Positions 44,067 through 53,424 of a stretch of 64,000 nucleotides of DNA are shown here, in pieces. The stretch's first letter is position 1, and the number at the start of each line of letters is the position of its first letter. Origin of the DNA: Geodermatophilus obscurus DSM 43160. GTDB taxonomy: Bacteria > Actinomycetota > Actinomycetes > Mycobacteriales > Geodermatophilaceae. The stretch spans positions 1,736,001-1,800,000 of the forward strand of contig NC_013757.1 in assembly GCF_000025345.1 (NCBI RefSeq). The letters run 5' to 3'. The position numbers and the translations under genes were made by a program. The notes under the pieces were generated by a model. It searched no databases. It was given only the letters and a program-made list of their open reading frames with translations, and had not been told where the DNA came from.

Positions 44067-45106
44067 CCAGCACCGCCCCCCGCAACAAGCTCACCACCTC
44101 GGCGATGATCGCCTCCTTCGCCGACCCCGGTCAGCGCACCACCAGCGCACCGTTCGGGCACGCGCTCAACCGCCTGGCGGAGGAGCGGCCGGAGATCGTC
44201 GGGCTGTCGGCCGACCTGGCGAAGTACACCGACATGCACGTGTTCCGCGACGCCCATCCCGACCGGTTCTTCCAGATGGGCATGGCCGAGCAGTCGCTGC
44301 TCGGGGCCGCGGCCGGGATGGCGGAGGTCGGGCTGGTGCCCTTCGCCTCCACCTACTCGGTGTTCGCCACCCGGCGGGCCTACGACTTCCTCTGCCTCGA
44401 CATCGCCGAGCCGAACCTGAACGTCAACGTCGTCGGCGGCCTGCCCGGCCTCACCACCGGGTACGGTCCCAGCCACCAGGCCACCGAGGACCTGGCGATC
44501 CTCCGCGGTTGCCCGAACCTGACCATCGTCGACCCGTGCGACTCCGTCGACATCGAGCAGGCCGTGCCGGCCCTGGCCGACGCACCCGGCCCCACCTACC
44601 TGCGGCTGCTGCGCGGCGCGGTGCCCACCGTGCTCGACGAGTACGACTACCGGTTCGAGCTGGGCAAGGCCGCCGAGCTGCGCACCGGCCGGGACGTCGT
44701 GCTCATCTCCACCGGCCTGATGACCATGCGGGCGCTGCAGGCCGCGGCCCGGCTGGAGGCCGACTCCGTCGACGTCGCCGTCCTGCACGTCCCGACGATC
44801 AAGCCGCTGGACACCGAGGCGATCCTGCGGGCGGCCCGCACCGACCGGCTCGTGGTGACGCTGGAGAACCACACCGTGGTCGGCGGCCTGGCCGAGTCGG
44901 TCGCGTCGACGCTGGCCTTCGCCGGCGTCGGGACGCGCGTGGTGCCGATCGCGCTGCCCGACGAGTTCCTCGCCGCCGGCGCCCTGCCCACCCTGCACGA
45001 CCGCTACGGGCTGTCGACCGACGCCGTCATCGCCAAGGTCAAGGCCGAGCTGGGCGGCGGCACGCACGCCCCCTGGGCCGCCGACCCCGACCCGGCCACC
45101 GCCTGA
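44063..45106 (+). CDS. Transketolase, C-terminal subunit
   Basis: A 347-residue Pyr/C-terminal half of the split transketolase. The catalytic Glu that activates TPP is in FFQMGMAEQSLLGAAAGMAE near 75, followed by FASTYSVFATRRAYDF, GPSHQATEDLAILR (conserved His) and a transketolase C domain with VLHVPTIKPLDTEAIL and ENHTVVGGLAESV. Start within 4 nt of the upstream stop. Together the two chains should transfer a two-carbon ketol unit; the donor sugar is not evident. Confidence 0.9.
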   Translation: MTSTAPRNKLTTSAMIASFADPGQRTTSAPFGHALNRLAEERPEIVGLSADLAKYTDMHVFRDAHPDRFFQMGMAEQSLLGAAAGMAEVGLVPFASTYSVFATRRAYDFLCLDIAEPNLNVNVVGGLPGLTTGYGPSHQATEDLAILRGCPNLTIVDPCDSVDIEQAVPALADAPGPTYLRLLRGAVPTVLDEYDYRFELGKAAELRTGRDVVLISTGLMTMRALQAAARLEADSVDVAVLHVPTIKPLDTEAILRAARTDRLVVTLENHTVVGGLAESVASTLAFAGVGTRVVPIALPDEFLAAGALPTLHDRYGLSTDAVIAKVKAELGGGTHAPWAADPDPATA

Positions 45107-45332
45107 TCCGACGCTTGCACGTCACCACGAGGCAGGTCGGTGCCCGGCGGCGGTCGACGCGCTGACCACCGCCGGGCAGGGGGGTCGAACGTGCTCGAGT
45201 CGGCGCCGCCTGCACTCCACGGCGACCGCTCTTCGAGGCCGGTCTAGTCCACGTAACGACCACCCGGCTACAGGCTCGAGGCCTGCAACCGGACCTTCCG
45301 TTCCACACATCCCACAGCCCCTGGAGAAACCC

Positions 45333-46094
45333 ATGTCCGTCTCCGACAAGACCGCCATCGTCACCGGCGCCGGCTCCAAGCGCGGCATCGGCCGCGCCAC
45401 CGCCCACACCCTGGCCGCCGCCGGCTGGAACATCGCCATCCTCGACCTGGACGAGGGCAGCGCGAAGGACGCCGCCCAGGAGATCGCCGAGCAGCACGGC
45501 GTCCAGGCCGTCGGCATCGGCTGCGACGTCACCGACGAGGCCTCCGTCGAGAGCGCGCTGGCCGCCCTCGACGGCTCGGCGCCCCCCGTGGGCGCCCTGG
45601 TGAACAACGCCGGCATCACCTCCCCGACACCGTTCCTGGAGGTCAGCGGCGAGGAGTGGGACCGCATCTTCGCGGTCAACGTGCGCGGCGCGTACAACAT
45701 CACCCGCCGCGTCGCGCCCGGCATGGCCGAGCGCGGCTTCGGCCGCATCGTCTTCCTCTCCTCGGTCTCGGCCGAGCGCGGCGGCGGGGTGTTCGGCGGG
45801 GTCGCCTACTCCGCCGCCAAGGCCGCCCAGCTCGGCTTCACCCGCGCACTGGCCCGGGAACTCGGGCCGAACGGCGTGACGGTCAACGCCGTCGCCCCCG
45901 GGCTCATCGACACCGACATCACCGGCGGCGCGCTGGAGGGCGAGCGCAAGCAGGAGTTGGTCGCCGGCATCCCGGTCGGCCGCAACGGCCGGGTCGCCGA
46001 TGTCGCCGACCTCATCACGTACCTGTGCCGGGAGGAGACCGGGTACATCACCGGCGCGACGTACGACGTCAACGGCGGCTCGCACATCCATTGA
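45333..46094 (+). CDS. SDR-family dehydrogenase (FabG-like)
   Basis: A 253-residue short-chain dehydrogenase. NAD(P) motif VTGAGSKRGIGRA near 10, NNAGIT near 90, catalytic Ser in FLSSVSAERGG near 140 and Tyr-x-x-x-Lys in VAYSAAKAAQ near 157-161, and a closing YITGATYDVNGGSHIH. It probably oxidises a sugar alcohol or hydroxyacid in the cluster. The gap of 226 bp from the transketolase suggests its own promoter; a hairpin follows its stop. Confidence 0.88.
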   Translation: MSVSDKTAIVTGAGSKRGIGRATAHTLAAAGWNIAILDLDEGSAKDAAQEIAEQHGVQAVGIGCDVTDEASVESALAALDGSAPPVGALVNNAGITSPTPFLEVSGEEWDRIFAVNVRGAYNITRRVAPGMAERGFGRIVFLSSVSAERGGGVFGGVAYSAAKAAQLGFTRALARELGPNGVTVNAVAPGLIDTDITGGALEGERKQELVAGIPVGRNGRVADVADLITYLCREETGYITGATYDVNGGSHIH

Positions 46095-46097
46095 GGA

Positions 46098-46146
46098 CCC
46101 CGTCCCCCTCACCGCTCGCGAGCTCGCGGCGAGCCTCTGGACGGGG
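46098..46146. terminator. Hairpin after the first SDR gene
   Basis: CCCCGTCC (46098-46105) and GGACGGGG (46139-46146) pair around an inner GCTCGC/GCGAGC-containing stem. It lies 4 bp past the SDR stop and is related in sequence to the repeats at 41101-41340, so a REP-like element may be acting as terminator. Confidence 0.5.
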
Positions 46147-46299
46147 CCGTTCCAGCACCTCACCAGCGCGGCCCGTCCCCTCCGGGGGGCGGGCCGCGCC
46201 GGCGCGGTTGGTCCCGGTGCGCACCGCGGACCACGATGGGCCCGTGGACGAGCTCACCAGCCCCGCTCCCGCAGCCGGTGCCGTCGTGCGGTGCGCGTC

Positions 46300-47046
46300 G
46301 TGAGCGGCGACCGCCGCACCGCGGTGGTGACCGGCGCCGGCTCCGGACTCGGCCGCGCCATCGCCCGGGCGCTGGTGGCCGACGGCTGGTCCGTGGCACT
46401 GCTCGGGCGCACCCGTCAGTCGCTGGAGGAGACGGCCGGGGGCGGGGACGGCGTCCTCGTGCTGCCCACCGACGTCGCCGACGAGGAGCAGGTGGACGCG
46501 GCGTTCGACGCCCTCCGGGAGACCTGGGGCCGGCTCGACCTGCTGGTGAACAACGCCGGCACGTTCGGTCCGGCGGGCGAGGTGGACGAGGTCGCGGTCG
46601 CCGACTGGCGGGCGACCGTGGAGGTCAACGTGACGGGCGTCTTCCTCTGCGCCCGCGCCGCCGTCCGGCTGATGAAGGCGCAGGACCCGCCGGGCGGGCG
46701 GATCGTCAACAACGGCTCGATCTCCGCGCACGTGCCGCGGCCAGGGAGCGTCGCCTACACCGCCACCAAGCACGCCGTCGCCGGCCTCACCAAGGCGATC
46801 GCGCTGGACGGCCGCGCGCACCGGATCGTCTGCGGGCAGATCGACATCGGCAACGCCGCCACCGAGATGACCGCCGGGATGGAGCACGGGGCTCGCCAGG
46901 CCGACGGCTCGGTCCGGCCCGAGCCCACCTTCGACCCGGCGCACGTCGCCGACGCGGTGGTGCAGATGGCCCGGCTGCCGCTCGAGGTCAGCGTCCCGTT
47001 CACCACGATGCTGGCCACCGGCATGCCCTACCTCGGGCGGGGCTGA
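46300..47046 (+). CDS. SDR-family oxidoreductase
   Basis: A 248-residue short-chain dehydrogenase, different from the upstream one. VVTGAGSGLGRAIARAL at the start binds NAD(P), NNAGTFG is near 83, Ser in NNGSISAHVPR near 143 and YTATKHAV near 155-159 gives Tyr and Lys. The C-terminus is a clan variant with ADAVVQMARLPLEV and TTMLATGMPYLGRG. GTG at 46300 is preferred; GTG at 46291 would add three residues. A relic of hydroxypyruvate isomerase follows 10 bp later. Confidence 0.85.
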   Translation: MSGDRRTAVVTGAGSGLGRAIARALVADGWSVALLGRTRQSLEETAGGGDGVLVLPTDVADEEQVDAAFDALRETWGRLDLLVNNAGTFGPAGEVDEVAVADWRATVEVNVTGVFLCARAAVRLMKAQDPPGGRIVNNGSISAHVPRPGSVAYTATKHAVAGLTKAIALDGRAHRIVCGQIDIGNAATEMTAGMEHGARQADGSVRPEPTFDPAHVADAVVQMARLPLEVSVPFTTMLATGMPYLGRG

Positions 47047-47056
47047 GGGCGCGCCG

Positions 47057-47130
47057 CTGCGCTGGGCCGTCAGCACCTCCCTCCTCTACGGCGACCTGCC
47101 GCTGGAGCGCCGGCTGGCCGGCGACGGTGG
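47057..47130 (+). pseudogene. Hydroxypyruvate isomerase / TIM-barrel epimerase N-terminal relic
   Basis: About 23 codons, LRWAVSTSLLYGDLPLERRL then AG, match the start of hydroxypyruvate isomerase-like TIM-barrel enzymes (RWA.STSLL..LPL.ERL). The sequence then loses all similarity and soon runs into the leader of the aldehyde dehydrogenase gene. About 230 residues are missing. No proper start codon remains. Confidence 0.5.
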
Positions 47131-47242
47131 TGTGCCAGGTCGGCGCGTGCGAGCACCCCGCGGTGGACGCTCCGGCACTGGCCCGGGGGCCGCGGATCTC
47201 GCAGATTCGGCCTCGACACCGCCCACGTCCCGAGGAGGACGC

Positions 47243-48676
47243 ATGACCACCCCCTACTGGGTCGCCGGGGAGCCCCGGACCGGCACCGACGTCGTCGCCG
47301 TCCGCTCGCCGTTCGACGGTGCCGAGGCCGGCCGGACGACGAACGCCACCGCCGAGGACGTCGAGGCCGCGGTGTCAGCTGCTCACCGGTCCCGTGCCGC
47401 CTGCGCGGCGCTGCCCGCCCACGCGCGGGCCGCCGCCCTCGACCACGTGTCGCGGCGGCTGGCCGAACGCAGCGAGGAGGTCGCCGCGCTGATCACCGCC
47501 GAGTCCGGCAAGCCGCTCAAGTGGGCGCGCCTGGAGGTGGCGCGCGCGGTGTCGACGTTCCGCTGGGGCGCGGAGGAGGCGCGGCGCTGGTCGGGCAGCC
47601 TGCAGCGGCTGGACACCGACCCCGCGGCGACCGGGCGGATGGCGCTGGTGCGTCGCGTCCCCCGTGGCCCGGTGCTGGGCATCGCGCCGTTCAACTTCCC
47701 GCTCAACCTGGTGGCCCACAAGGTCGCGCCGGCGATCGCCGCCGGGGCGCCGATCGTGCTCAAGCCCGCGCCCGCCACGCCCCTGTCGGCACTGCTGCTC
47801 GGGGAGATCCTGGGCGAGACCGACCTGCCGGCCGGCGCCTGGTCGGTGCTGCCGGTGCCCAACGAGGTCGCCGCGCAGCTGGTGCAGGACCCGCGGCTGC
47901 CGGTGGTCTCCTTCACCGGCTCGGTGCCGGTCGGCTGGTCGATCCGCGAGTCGGTCCCGCGCAAGCACGTGACCCTCGAGCTCGGCGGCAACGCGGCGGC
48001 CGTCGTCGCCCCCGACCAGGACGACGCGGCGCTGGACTGGGCGGCCTCCCGCATCGCGACCTTCGCGATGTACCAGGCCGGGCAGTCCTGCATCTCGGTG
48101 CAGCGGGTGTTCGCCCACCGCACCGTCGCGGCCGCGCTCACCGACCGGGTGGTCGAGGCGGTGGGCAAGCTGGTCACCGGCGACCCCACGGACGACGCCA
48201 CCGACGTCGGCCCGCTGATCGACGAGCAGGCCGCCCGGCGGGTGGAGAGCTGGGTGCAGGAGGCGGTGGCCGCGGGCGCCCGGGTCCTCACCAGCGGCAC
48301 CCGGGACGGCGCCTCCTACGCGCCCACCGTGCTCACCGACGTCCCGGCTGACGTGAAGGTGTCCTGCGAGGAGGTCTTCGGCCCGGTCGTCGTCCTGGAG
48401 ACGGTGGACTCCGTCGACGAGGCGTTCGCGCGGGTCAACGACAGCCGGTTCGGGCTGCAGGCCGGCGTCTTCACCCGGGACCTGCAGGTGGCCTTCCGCG
48501 CGGCGCAGGTGCTCGAGGTCGGGGGAGTGGTGGTCGGCGACGTGCCGAGCTTCCGCGCCGACCAGATGCCCTACGGCGGGGTGAAGGACTCCGGCACCGG
48601 CCGCGAGGGCGTGCACGCGGCGATGGAGGACCTCACCGAGGAGCGCGTGCTGGTGCTCACCGGCATCGACGTCTAG
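47243..48676 (+). CDS. NAD(P)-dependent aldehyde dehydrogenase
   Basis: A 477-residue ALDH-superfamily enzyme. Oxyanion Asn in IAPFNFPLNLVAHKVAPA near 150, Glu base in VTLELGGNAAAV near 246, and nucleophile Cys in YQAGQSCISVQRV near 282. The APFNFPLNLV and QSCISVQRV forms place it in the lactaldehyde/phosphonoacetaldehyde/sulfolactaldehyde-type branch and not with betaine aldehyde enzymes. CGAGGAGGACGC precedes the ATG. It could oxidise glycolaldehyde or a related product of the transketolase cluster, or succinate semialdehyde from gabT downstream. Confidence 0.86.
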   Translation: MTTPYWVAGEPRTGTDVVAVRSPFDGAEAGRTTNATAEDVEAAVSAAHRSRAACAALPAHARAAALDHVSRRLAERSEEVAALITAESGKPLKWARLEVARAVSTFRWGAEEARRWSGSLQRLDTDPAATGRMALVRRVPRGPVLGIAPFNFPLNLVAHKVAPAIAAGAPIVLKPAPATPLSALLLGEILGETDLPAGAWSVLPVPNEVAAQLVQDPRLPVVSFTGSVPVGWSIRESVPRKHVTLELGGNAAAVVAPDQDDAALDWAASRIATFAMYQAGQSCISVQRVFAHRTVAAALTDRVVEAVGKLVTGDPTDDATDVGPLIDEQAARRVESWVQEAVAAGARVLTSGTRDGASYAPTVLTDVPADVKVSCEEVFGPVVVLETVDSVDEAFARVNDSRFGLQAGVFTRDLQVAFRAAQVLEVGGVVVGDVPSFRADQMPYGGVKDSGTGREGVHAAMEDLTEERVLVLTGIDV

Positions 48677-48731
48677 GACGCCGCAGGATCCCCGGCCGCT
48701 CCTGACGACCTCCGGGCGGCCGGGACGCAGC

Positions 48732-48761
48732 GAGGCCCCGGTCCGATCGGACCGGGGCCTC
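48732..48761. terminator. Perfect 13-bp stem terminator
   Basis: GAGGCCCCGGTCC and GGACCGGGGCCTC flank a GATC loop, a perfect 30-bp palindrome between two convergent aldehyde dehydrogenase genes. It should end transcription from both sides. Confidence 0.8.
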
Positions 48762-48861
48762 GTCGCCTCCTGCGGTATCGATCACGGGGTTGGTGCAGCG
48801 TCGAGCGGCGTGTCCGTGCGTGTCACCGACAACAACCCCACGATCAGATCCTCATGGGAGA

Positions 48862-50307
48862 TCAGCTCTCCAGGTTGGCCATGACGTGCTTGACGCGGGT
48901 GTAGTCCTCGAACCCGTACATCGACAGGTCCTTGCCGTAGCCGGAGTGCTTGAAGCCGCCGTGCGGCATCTCGGCGACCAGCGGGATGTGCGTGTTGATC
49001 CAGACGCAGCCGAAGTCCAGCGCCTTGCTCATCCGCATCGCCCGGCCGAAGTCCTTCGTCCAGACGCTGGAGGCCAGCCCGTAGGGGACCCCGTTGGCCC
49101 AGGCGAGGGCCTGCGCCTCGTCGGAGAACCGCTGCACGGTGATGACCGGGCCGAAGACCTCGTTCTGCACCATCTCGTCGCCCTGCCGCAGCCCGGCCAC
49201 GACGGTCGGCTCGACGAAGAAGCCGCGGTCGCCCAGCCGGCGACCACCGGCGGTGATCTCGGCGTGGTCGGGTGCGCGGTCGAGGAAGCCGGTGACGTGC
49301 GCGAGCTGGTTGACGTTGTTCACCGGGGGCACGAGCGCGTCCGCGTCGCCGGCGCCGCCCTCGTACGTCGTCCGGGTGTTCCTCGCCTGCTCGGTCAGCG
49401 CCGCGACGAAGTCGTCGTGGATGCCCGGCCCCGCCAGCACCCGGGTGGCGGCGGTGCAGTCCTGCCCGGCGTTGAAGTAGCCGGCGACCGCGATCGCCTC
49501 GGCGGCGGCCTCGAGGTCGGCGTCGTCGAAGACGACGACCGGCGCCTTGCCGCCCAGCTCCAGGTGCACCCGCTTGACGTCGCGCGCGGCCGACTCGGCC
49601 ACCGCCATGCCGGCCCGCACCGACCCGGTGATCGACACCATCTGCGGGGTGCGGTGCTCGACCAGCGCCCGGCCGGTGTCCCGGTCGCCGCAGACGACGT
49701 TGAGGACCCCCGGCGGGAGGAACTCCGCGGCCAGCTCGGCCATCCGCAGCGTGGTCGCCGGGGTGGTGTCGCTGGGCTTGAGGACGACGGTGTTGCCGGC
49801 CGCGATCGCGGGCGCGAACTTCCAGACCGCCATCATCATCGGGTAGTTCCACGGTGTCACCTGCCCGATCACCCCGACCGGCTCGCGGCGGATCCACGAG
49901 GTGTGCCCGGCCATGTACTCCGCGGCCGCCTTGCCCTCGAGGTTGCGCGCGGCGCCGGCGAAGAACCGGATCTGGTCGACCATCGGCGGGATCTCCTCGC
50001 TCGCGGTCAGCCCGAGCGGCTTGCCGGTGTTGCGGCTCTCCAGCGCCACCAGCTCGTCGGCGTGCGCCTCGATCGCGTCGGCGAGGCGGAGCAGTGCCAG
50101 GGACCGCTCCGAGGGGGTGGCGTCCCGCCAGCCGGGGAAGGCGCCCGCCGCCGCGGTGTAGGCCCGGTCGACGTCCTCGGCCGCCGACACCGGGGCCGAG
50201 GCGAACACCTCGCCGGTCGCCGGGTCGACCAGGTCCATCCGACGGCCGTCGGTGGCGTCGACGTGCTCCCCGCCGACGAAGTTGCGCAGCTCGAGCTTCT
50301 CGCTCAC
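48862..50307 (-). CDS. Gamma-aminobutyraldehyde / guanidinobutyraldehyde dehydrogenase
   Basis: A 481-residue aldehyde dehydrogenase. Asn in VTPWNYPMMMAVWKFAPAI near 152, Glu in VHLELGGKAPVVVFDD near 248, Cys in YFNAGQDCTAATRV near 282 (the QDCTAATR form is usual for gamma-aminobutyraldehyde dehydrogenases), and a closing PHGGFKHSGYGKDLSMYGFEDYTRVKHVM. It makes GABA or 4-guanidinobutyrate from the aldehyde in polyamine or arginine breakdown. It sits beside a PucR regulator and divergent gabT, in keeping with this. ATG with GAGGACCTC just upstream. Confidence 0.87.
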   Translation of the reverse strand: MSEKLELRNFVGGEHVDATDGRRMDLVDPATGEVFASAPVSAAEDVDRAYTAAAGAFPGWRDATPSERSLALLRLADAIEAHADELVALESRNTGKPLGLTASEEIPPMVDQIRFFAGAARNLEGKAAAEYMAGHTSWIRREPVGVIGQVTPWNYPMMMAVWKFAPAIAAGNTVVLKPSDTTPATTLRMAELAAEFLPPGVLNVVCGDRDTGRALVEHRTPQMVSITGSVRAGMAVAESAARDVKRVHLELGGKAPVVVFDDADLEAAAEAIAVAGYFNAGQDCTAATRVLAGPGIHDDFVAALTEQARNTRTTYEGGAGDADALVPPVNNVNQLAHVTGFLDRAPDHAEITAGGRRLGDRGFFVEPTVVAGLRQGDEMVQNEVFGPVITVQRFSDEAQALAWANGVPYGLASSVWTKDFGRAMRMSKALDFGCVWINTHIPLVAEMPHGGFKHSGYGKDLSMYGFEDYTRVKHVMANLES

Positions 50308-50419
50308 CGGGAGGTCCTCTCGTCGTGCATCCCGGAGGCACCGGGACCGCTGATCCAGTGGCCATCGTCACTGCCGACTGCTGATCTGTCCAGTGTCGCA
50401 GGTTGGGACGACGGATTCC

Positions 50420-51928
50420 TCAGGCGGAGGGCGGGTGCAGCGCGAGCCACAGCTCGGCGCGCACGCCGGGGGAGTCCAGGTCGCGGCCGATCAGCTCCTC
50501 GGCCCGCCGGATCCGCTTGCGCAGCGTGTGCCGGTGCACGCCCAGGCGGGCCGCGGCCGGCTCCCACTGCCCGTGCGCGGCCAGCCAGATCCGCAGCGAC
50601 TCGACCAGGTCGCCGGGGCCGGCCCGGTCGGCGGCGACCAGCGGCGCCAGCGCGGCCTCGGCGAAGGCCGCGGTGGCCCCTGGGTCGAGCAGCGCGGACA
50701 GGCCCCGGCCGGCGAGGTCGGCGAAGGCGGTGACCGGCTGTCCGGCGGCCCGCCCGTGCCCGGCCGCCTGCCGTGCCTGCCGCACCCCGTCGGCCAGCCG
50801 GTCCCACGGCACCGGCGGCGCCGTGCCGAGGACGGTGCCCGGCACCCGCTCGAGCAGCACGGCCAGCCGCCCGGCCAGCGGCCCGTTGGCCGACACCAGG
50901 ACGACGAGGGCGTCCTCGAGTTCGGCCGACAGCACCGGCTCGCGGGCGTGGGCGGCCGCGTCGGCGGCCACGTCGACGGCCGCGGCCCGCTGCTCGGCGG
51001 TGCCCAGCACGGCCAGCGCCAGCACCGGCTCAGCCGGCAGCCGCTCGCCCAGCGCGGCCACCACCGGCCCGGCCGCGGCGGTCTGCCCGGCCAGCAGCAG
51101 CTGCAGGATCGCCGCCCGCAGCGCCGCGGTGCCGCTGTCGAGCGCCCGCGACTGCTCCAGCCGCAGCGTGAGCAGCAGCGCCGCTGCGTTCACCACGTGC
51201 CGGTCGCCCGCGGGAAACGGCCCCGGCCGGCCGACGGCGAGGAAGCCGCGCACCCGCGAGCCGGTGCCCAGCGACTGCAGCAGCACCGTCTCGCCGGGCT
51301 GGGTGAGCGCCGCCCCGGCCGGGGGCCGGGCCGTCCGCAGCCGGTCGACCGCCGCGGTGAGGTCGCCGGCGCGTTCCCGGGCGGACGGCGGCGCGGCCTC
51401 CAGCGGCGTGCCGGCGGCGTCGACCAGCAGCGCCCAGCCGCCGAGGTGCCGGGCCAGCCGGTCGACGACGGTGCCCGGGGCACCCGGGGCGACCGCGGCG
51501 CGGGTCAGCTCCCGCTGCACCGTCGAGGTCCGGGTGACCACCGCATACTCCTCGGCGGCCAGTGCGCTGGAGACCGCGCGGGACAGGGCGATGAACGGCG
51601 TCTGCCGCGGCACCTCGAGGACCGCCAGCCCGTGCTCGTCGGCCGCGGCCACCAGCCCGGCGGGCACCTCGGCGTGGCTGAGGCCGGTGCCGAGACCCAG
51701 GCCCACCACGCCGGCCGCGGCCAGCCGGCGGACGTACTCGGCGGTCCCCTCGGGCGCCAGGGCCAGGCCGGTGGTCAGCAGCAGCTCGCCGCCCTCGAGG
51801 AACGGGGTGGGGTCGGCCAGCTCGCTGACGTGCACCCAGGAGACGGCACGGTCGACCGGCGCGCTGCGGGTGTGCAGCGTCAGCTCGAGCGACGCGGTGC
51901 CCAGCAGCGTCGCGACGGTGACCGGCAC
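50420..51928 (-). CDS. PucR-family transcriptional regulator
   Basis: A 502-residue regulator. The N-terminal PucR domain begins VPVTVATLLGTASLELTLHT and contains VHVSELADPTPFLEGGELLLTTG; the middle is a variable GGDEF-like region; the C-terminus PGDLVESLRIWLAAHGQW and AARLGVHRHTLRKRIRRAEEL is the PucR helix-turn-helix (residues about 425-480). GTG at 51928 fits the domain start; a longer frame upstream adds unrelated residues. It is divergent from gabT and next to the aldehyde dehydrogenase, so it probably activates GABA metabolism. Confidence 0.86.
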   Translation of the reverse strand: MPVTVATLLGTASLELTLHTRSAPVDRAVSWVHVSELADPTPFLEGGELLLTTGLALAPEGTAEYVRRLAAAGVVGLGLGTGLSHAEVPAGLVAAADEHGLAVLEVPRQTPFIALSRAVSSALAAEEYAVVTRTSTVQRELTRAAVAPGAPGTVVDRLARHLGGWALLVDAAGTPLEAAPPSARERAGDLTAAVDRLRTARPPAGAALTQPGETVLLQSLGTGSRVRGFLAVGRPGPFPAGDRHVVNAAALLLTLRLEQSRALDSGTAALRAAILQLLLAGQTAAAGPVVAALGERLPAEPVLALAVLGTAEQRAAAVDVAADAAAHAREPVLSAELEDALVVLVSANGPLAGRLAVLLERVPGTVLGTAPPVPWDRLADGVRQARQAAGHGRAAGQPVTAFADLAGRGLSALLDPGATAAFAEAALAPLVAADRAGPGDLVESLRIWLAAHGQWEPAAARLGVHRHTLRKRIRRAEELIGRDLDSPGVRAELWLALHPPSA

Positions 51929-52068
51929 GGGGAGGACCTCTCGACGATCTGGACACCCGGACGCCCCGGGAGTGCCGATCCGGACGGTACCGGGAGAGAC
52001 GTGCGCCACGGACCCTGGACGGGAGGACCTCCCCCGTCGGGGGAGGCCGCCCCCACGAGGAGACAGTG

Positions 52069-53424
52069 ATGACCGACCTGCTCACCGGCCCGCACACCGT
52101 CGCCCAGGAGCGGCGCCTGGTCACCGAGCTGCCCGGCCCCCGCTCACGCGAGCTGGCCGCCCGCCGGGCCGCCGCGGTCACCTCCGCCGTGGGCAGCGTC
52201 CTGCCGGTCTACATCGAGCGCGCCGCGGGCGGCGTGGTGGTCGACGTCGACGGCAACTCCTTCATCGACCTGGGCTCGGGCATCGCCGTCACCAACGTCG
52301 GCCACGCCGCGCCCGAGGTGGTGGCCGCCGTCCAGGCGCAGGTCGCCGCCTTCACCCACACCTGCTTCATGGTCGGGCCCTACGAGGGCTACGTCGCCGT
52401 CGCCGAGGAGCTCGACCGGCTCACCCCGGGCGACCACGAGAAGCGCACGGCGCTGTTCAACACCGGTGCCGAGGCCGTGGAGAACGCGGTCAAGGTGGCC
52501 CGCGTGGCCACCGGCCGCTCGGCCGTCGTCGTCTTCGACCACGCCTACCACGGGCGCACCAACCTCACGATGGCGCTGACGGCGAAGAACATGCCGTACA
52601 AGCACGGCTTCGGGCCCTTCGCCGGCGAGGTCTACCGGGTGCCGATGTCCTACCCGTACCGCGACGAGCCGGGGACGACCGGCGAGCAGGCCGCCGCGCG
52701 GGCGATCGACCTGATCGAGACGCAGATCGGCGCCGCCAACGTGGCCGCCGTGCTCATCGAGCCGATCCAGGGCGAGGGCGGCTTCGTCGTCCCGGCGCCG
52801 GGCTTCCTGCCCGCCCTGACCGACTGGTGCCGCCGCTCGGGCGCGGTCTTCATCGCCGACGAGGTGCAGACCGGCTTCTGCCGCACCGGCGCCTGGTTCG
52901 CCTCGGAGCACGAGGGCGTCGTCCCCGACCTGATCACCACCGCCAAGGGCATCGCCGGCGGCATGCCGCTGGCCGGGGTGACCGGCCGCGCCGAGCTGAT
53001 GGACGCCGTGCACACCGGCGGGCTGGGCGGCACCTACGGCGGCAACCCGGTGTCGTGCGCCGCCGCGCTCGCCAGCATCCGCATCATGCGGGAGCTGGAC
53101 CTGAACGCCGCCGCGCGCGCGATCGAGGCCACCATGCTGCCGCGGCTGCGCGCGCTGCAGGAGCGCACCGGCGTGGTCGGCGACGTCCGCGGCCGCGGCG
53201 CGATGCTCGCCGTCGAGCTGGTCGAGCCGGGCACGAACGAGCCCGACTCCGCACTGACCAACGCGATCTCCAAGGCCTGCCACGCCGAGGGCGTCATCAC
53301 CCTGACCGCCGGCACGCACAGCAACGTGCTGCGCTTCCTGCCCCCGCTGGTCATCGGGCAGGACCTGCTCACCGAGGGGCTCGACGTCCTCGACGCCGCC
53401 TTCGACGCGCACGTGGGGAAGTGA
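52069..53424 (+). CDS. gabT: 4-aminobutyrate aminotransferase
   Basis: A 451-residue class III PLP aminotransferase. LFNTGAEAVENAVKVARVATGR near 128, VFDHAYHGRTNLTMALTAKNMPYK near 160, EPIQGEGGFVVPAPGF near 228, VFIADEVQTGFCRTG near 262 (PLP Asp) and TTAKGIAGGMPLAGV near 290 (PLP Lys) are all as in GABA transaminases. It converts GABA and 2-oxoglutarate to succinate semialdehyde and glutamate. GAGGAGACAGTG precedes the ATG. Its TGA overlaps a GTG start of the glutamate dehydrogenase, which would remove the glutamate that gabT forms. Confidence 0.92.
   Translation: MTDLLTGPHTVAQERRLVTELPGPRSRELAARRAAAVTSAVGSVLPVYIERAAGGVVVDVDGNSFIDLGSGIAVTNVGHAAPEVVAAVQAQVAAFTHTCFMVGPYEGYVAVAEELDRLTPGDHEKRTALFNTGAEAVENAVKVARVATGRSAVVVFDHAYHGRTNLTMALTAKNMPYKHGFGPFAGEVYRVPMSYPYRDEPGTTGEQAAARAIDLIETQIGAANVAAVLIEPIQGEGGFVVPAPGFLPALTDWCRRSGAVFIADEVQTGFCRTGAWFASEHEGVVPDLITTAKGIAGGMPLAGVTGRAELMDAVHTGGLGGTYGGNPVSCAAALASIRIMRELDLNAAARAIEATMLPRLRALQERTGVVGDVRGRGAMLAVELVEPGTNEPDSALTNAISKACHAEGVITLTAGTHSNVLRFLPPLVIGQDLLTEGLDVLDAAFDAHVGK

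Noticed and set aside
50403..53420. A single giant protein continuing from the PucR/gabT region into the glutamate dehydrogenase
   Set aside because: The upstream part of that frame is antisense to PucR and out of frame with gabT; the real start is the GTG that overlaps the gabT stop.
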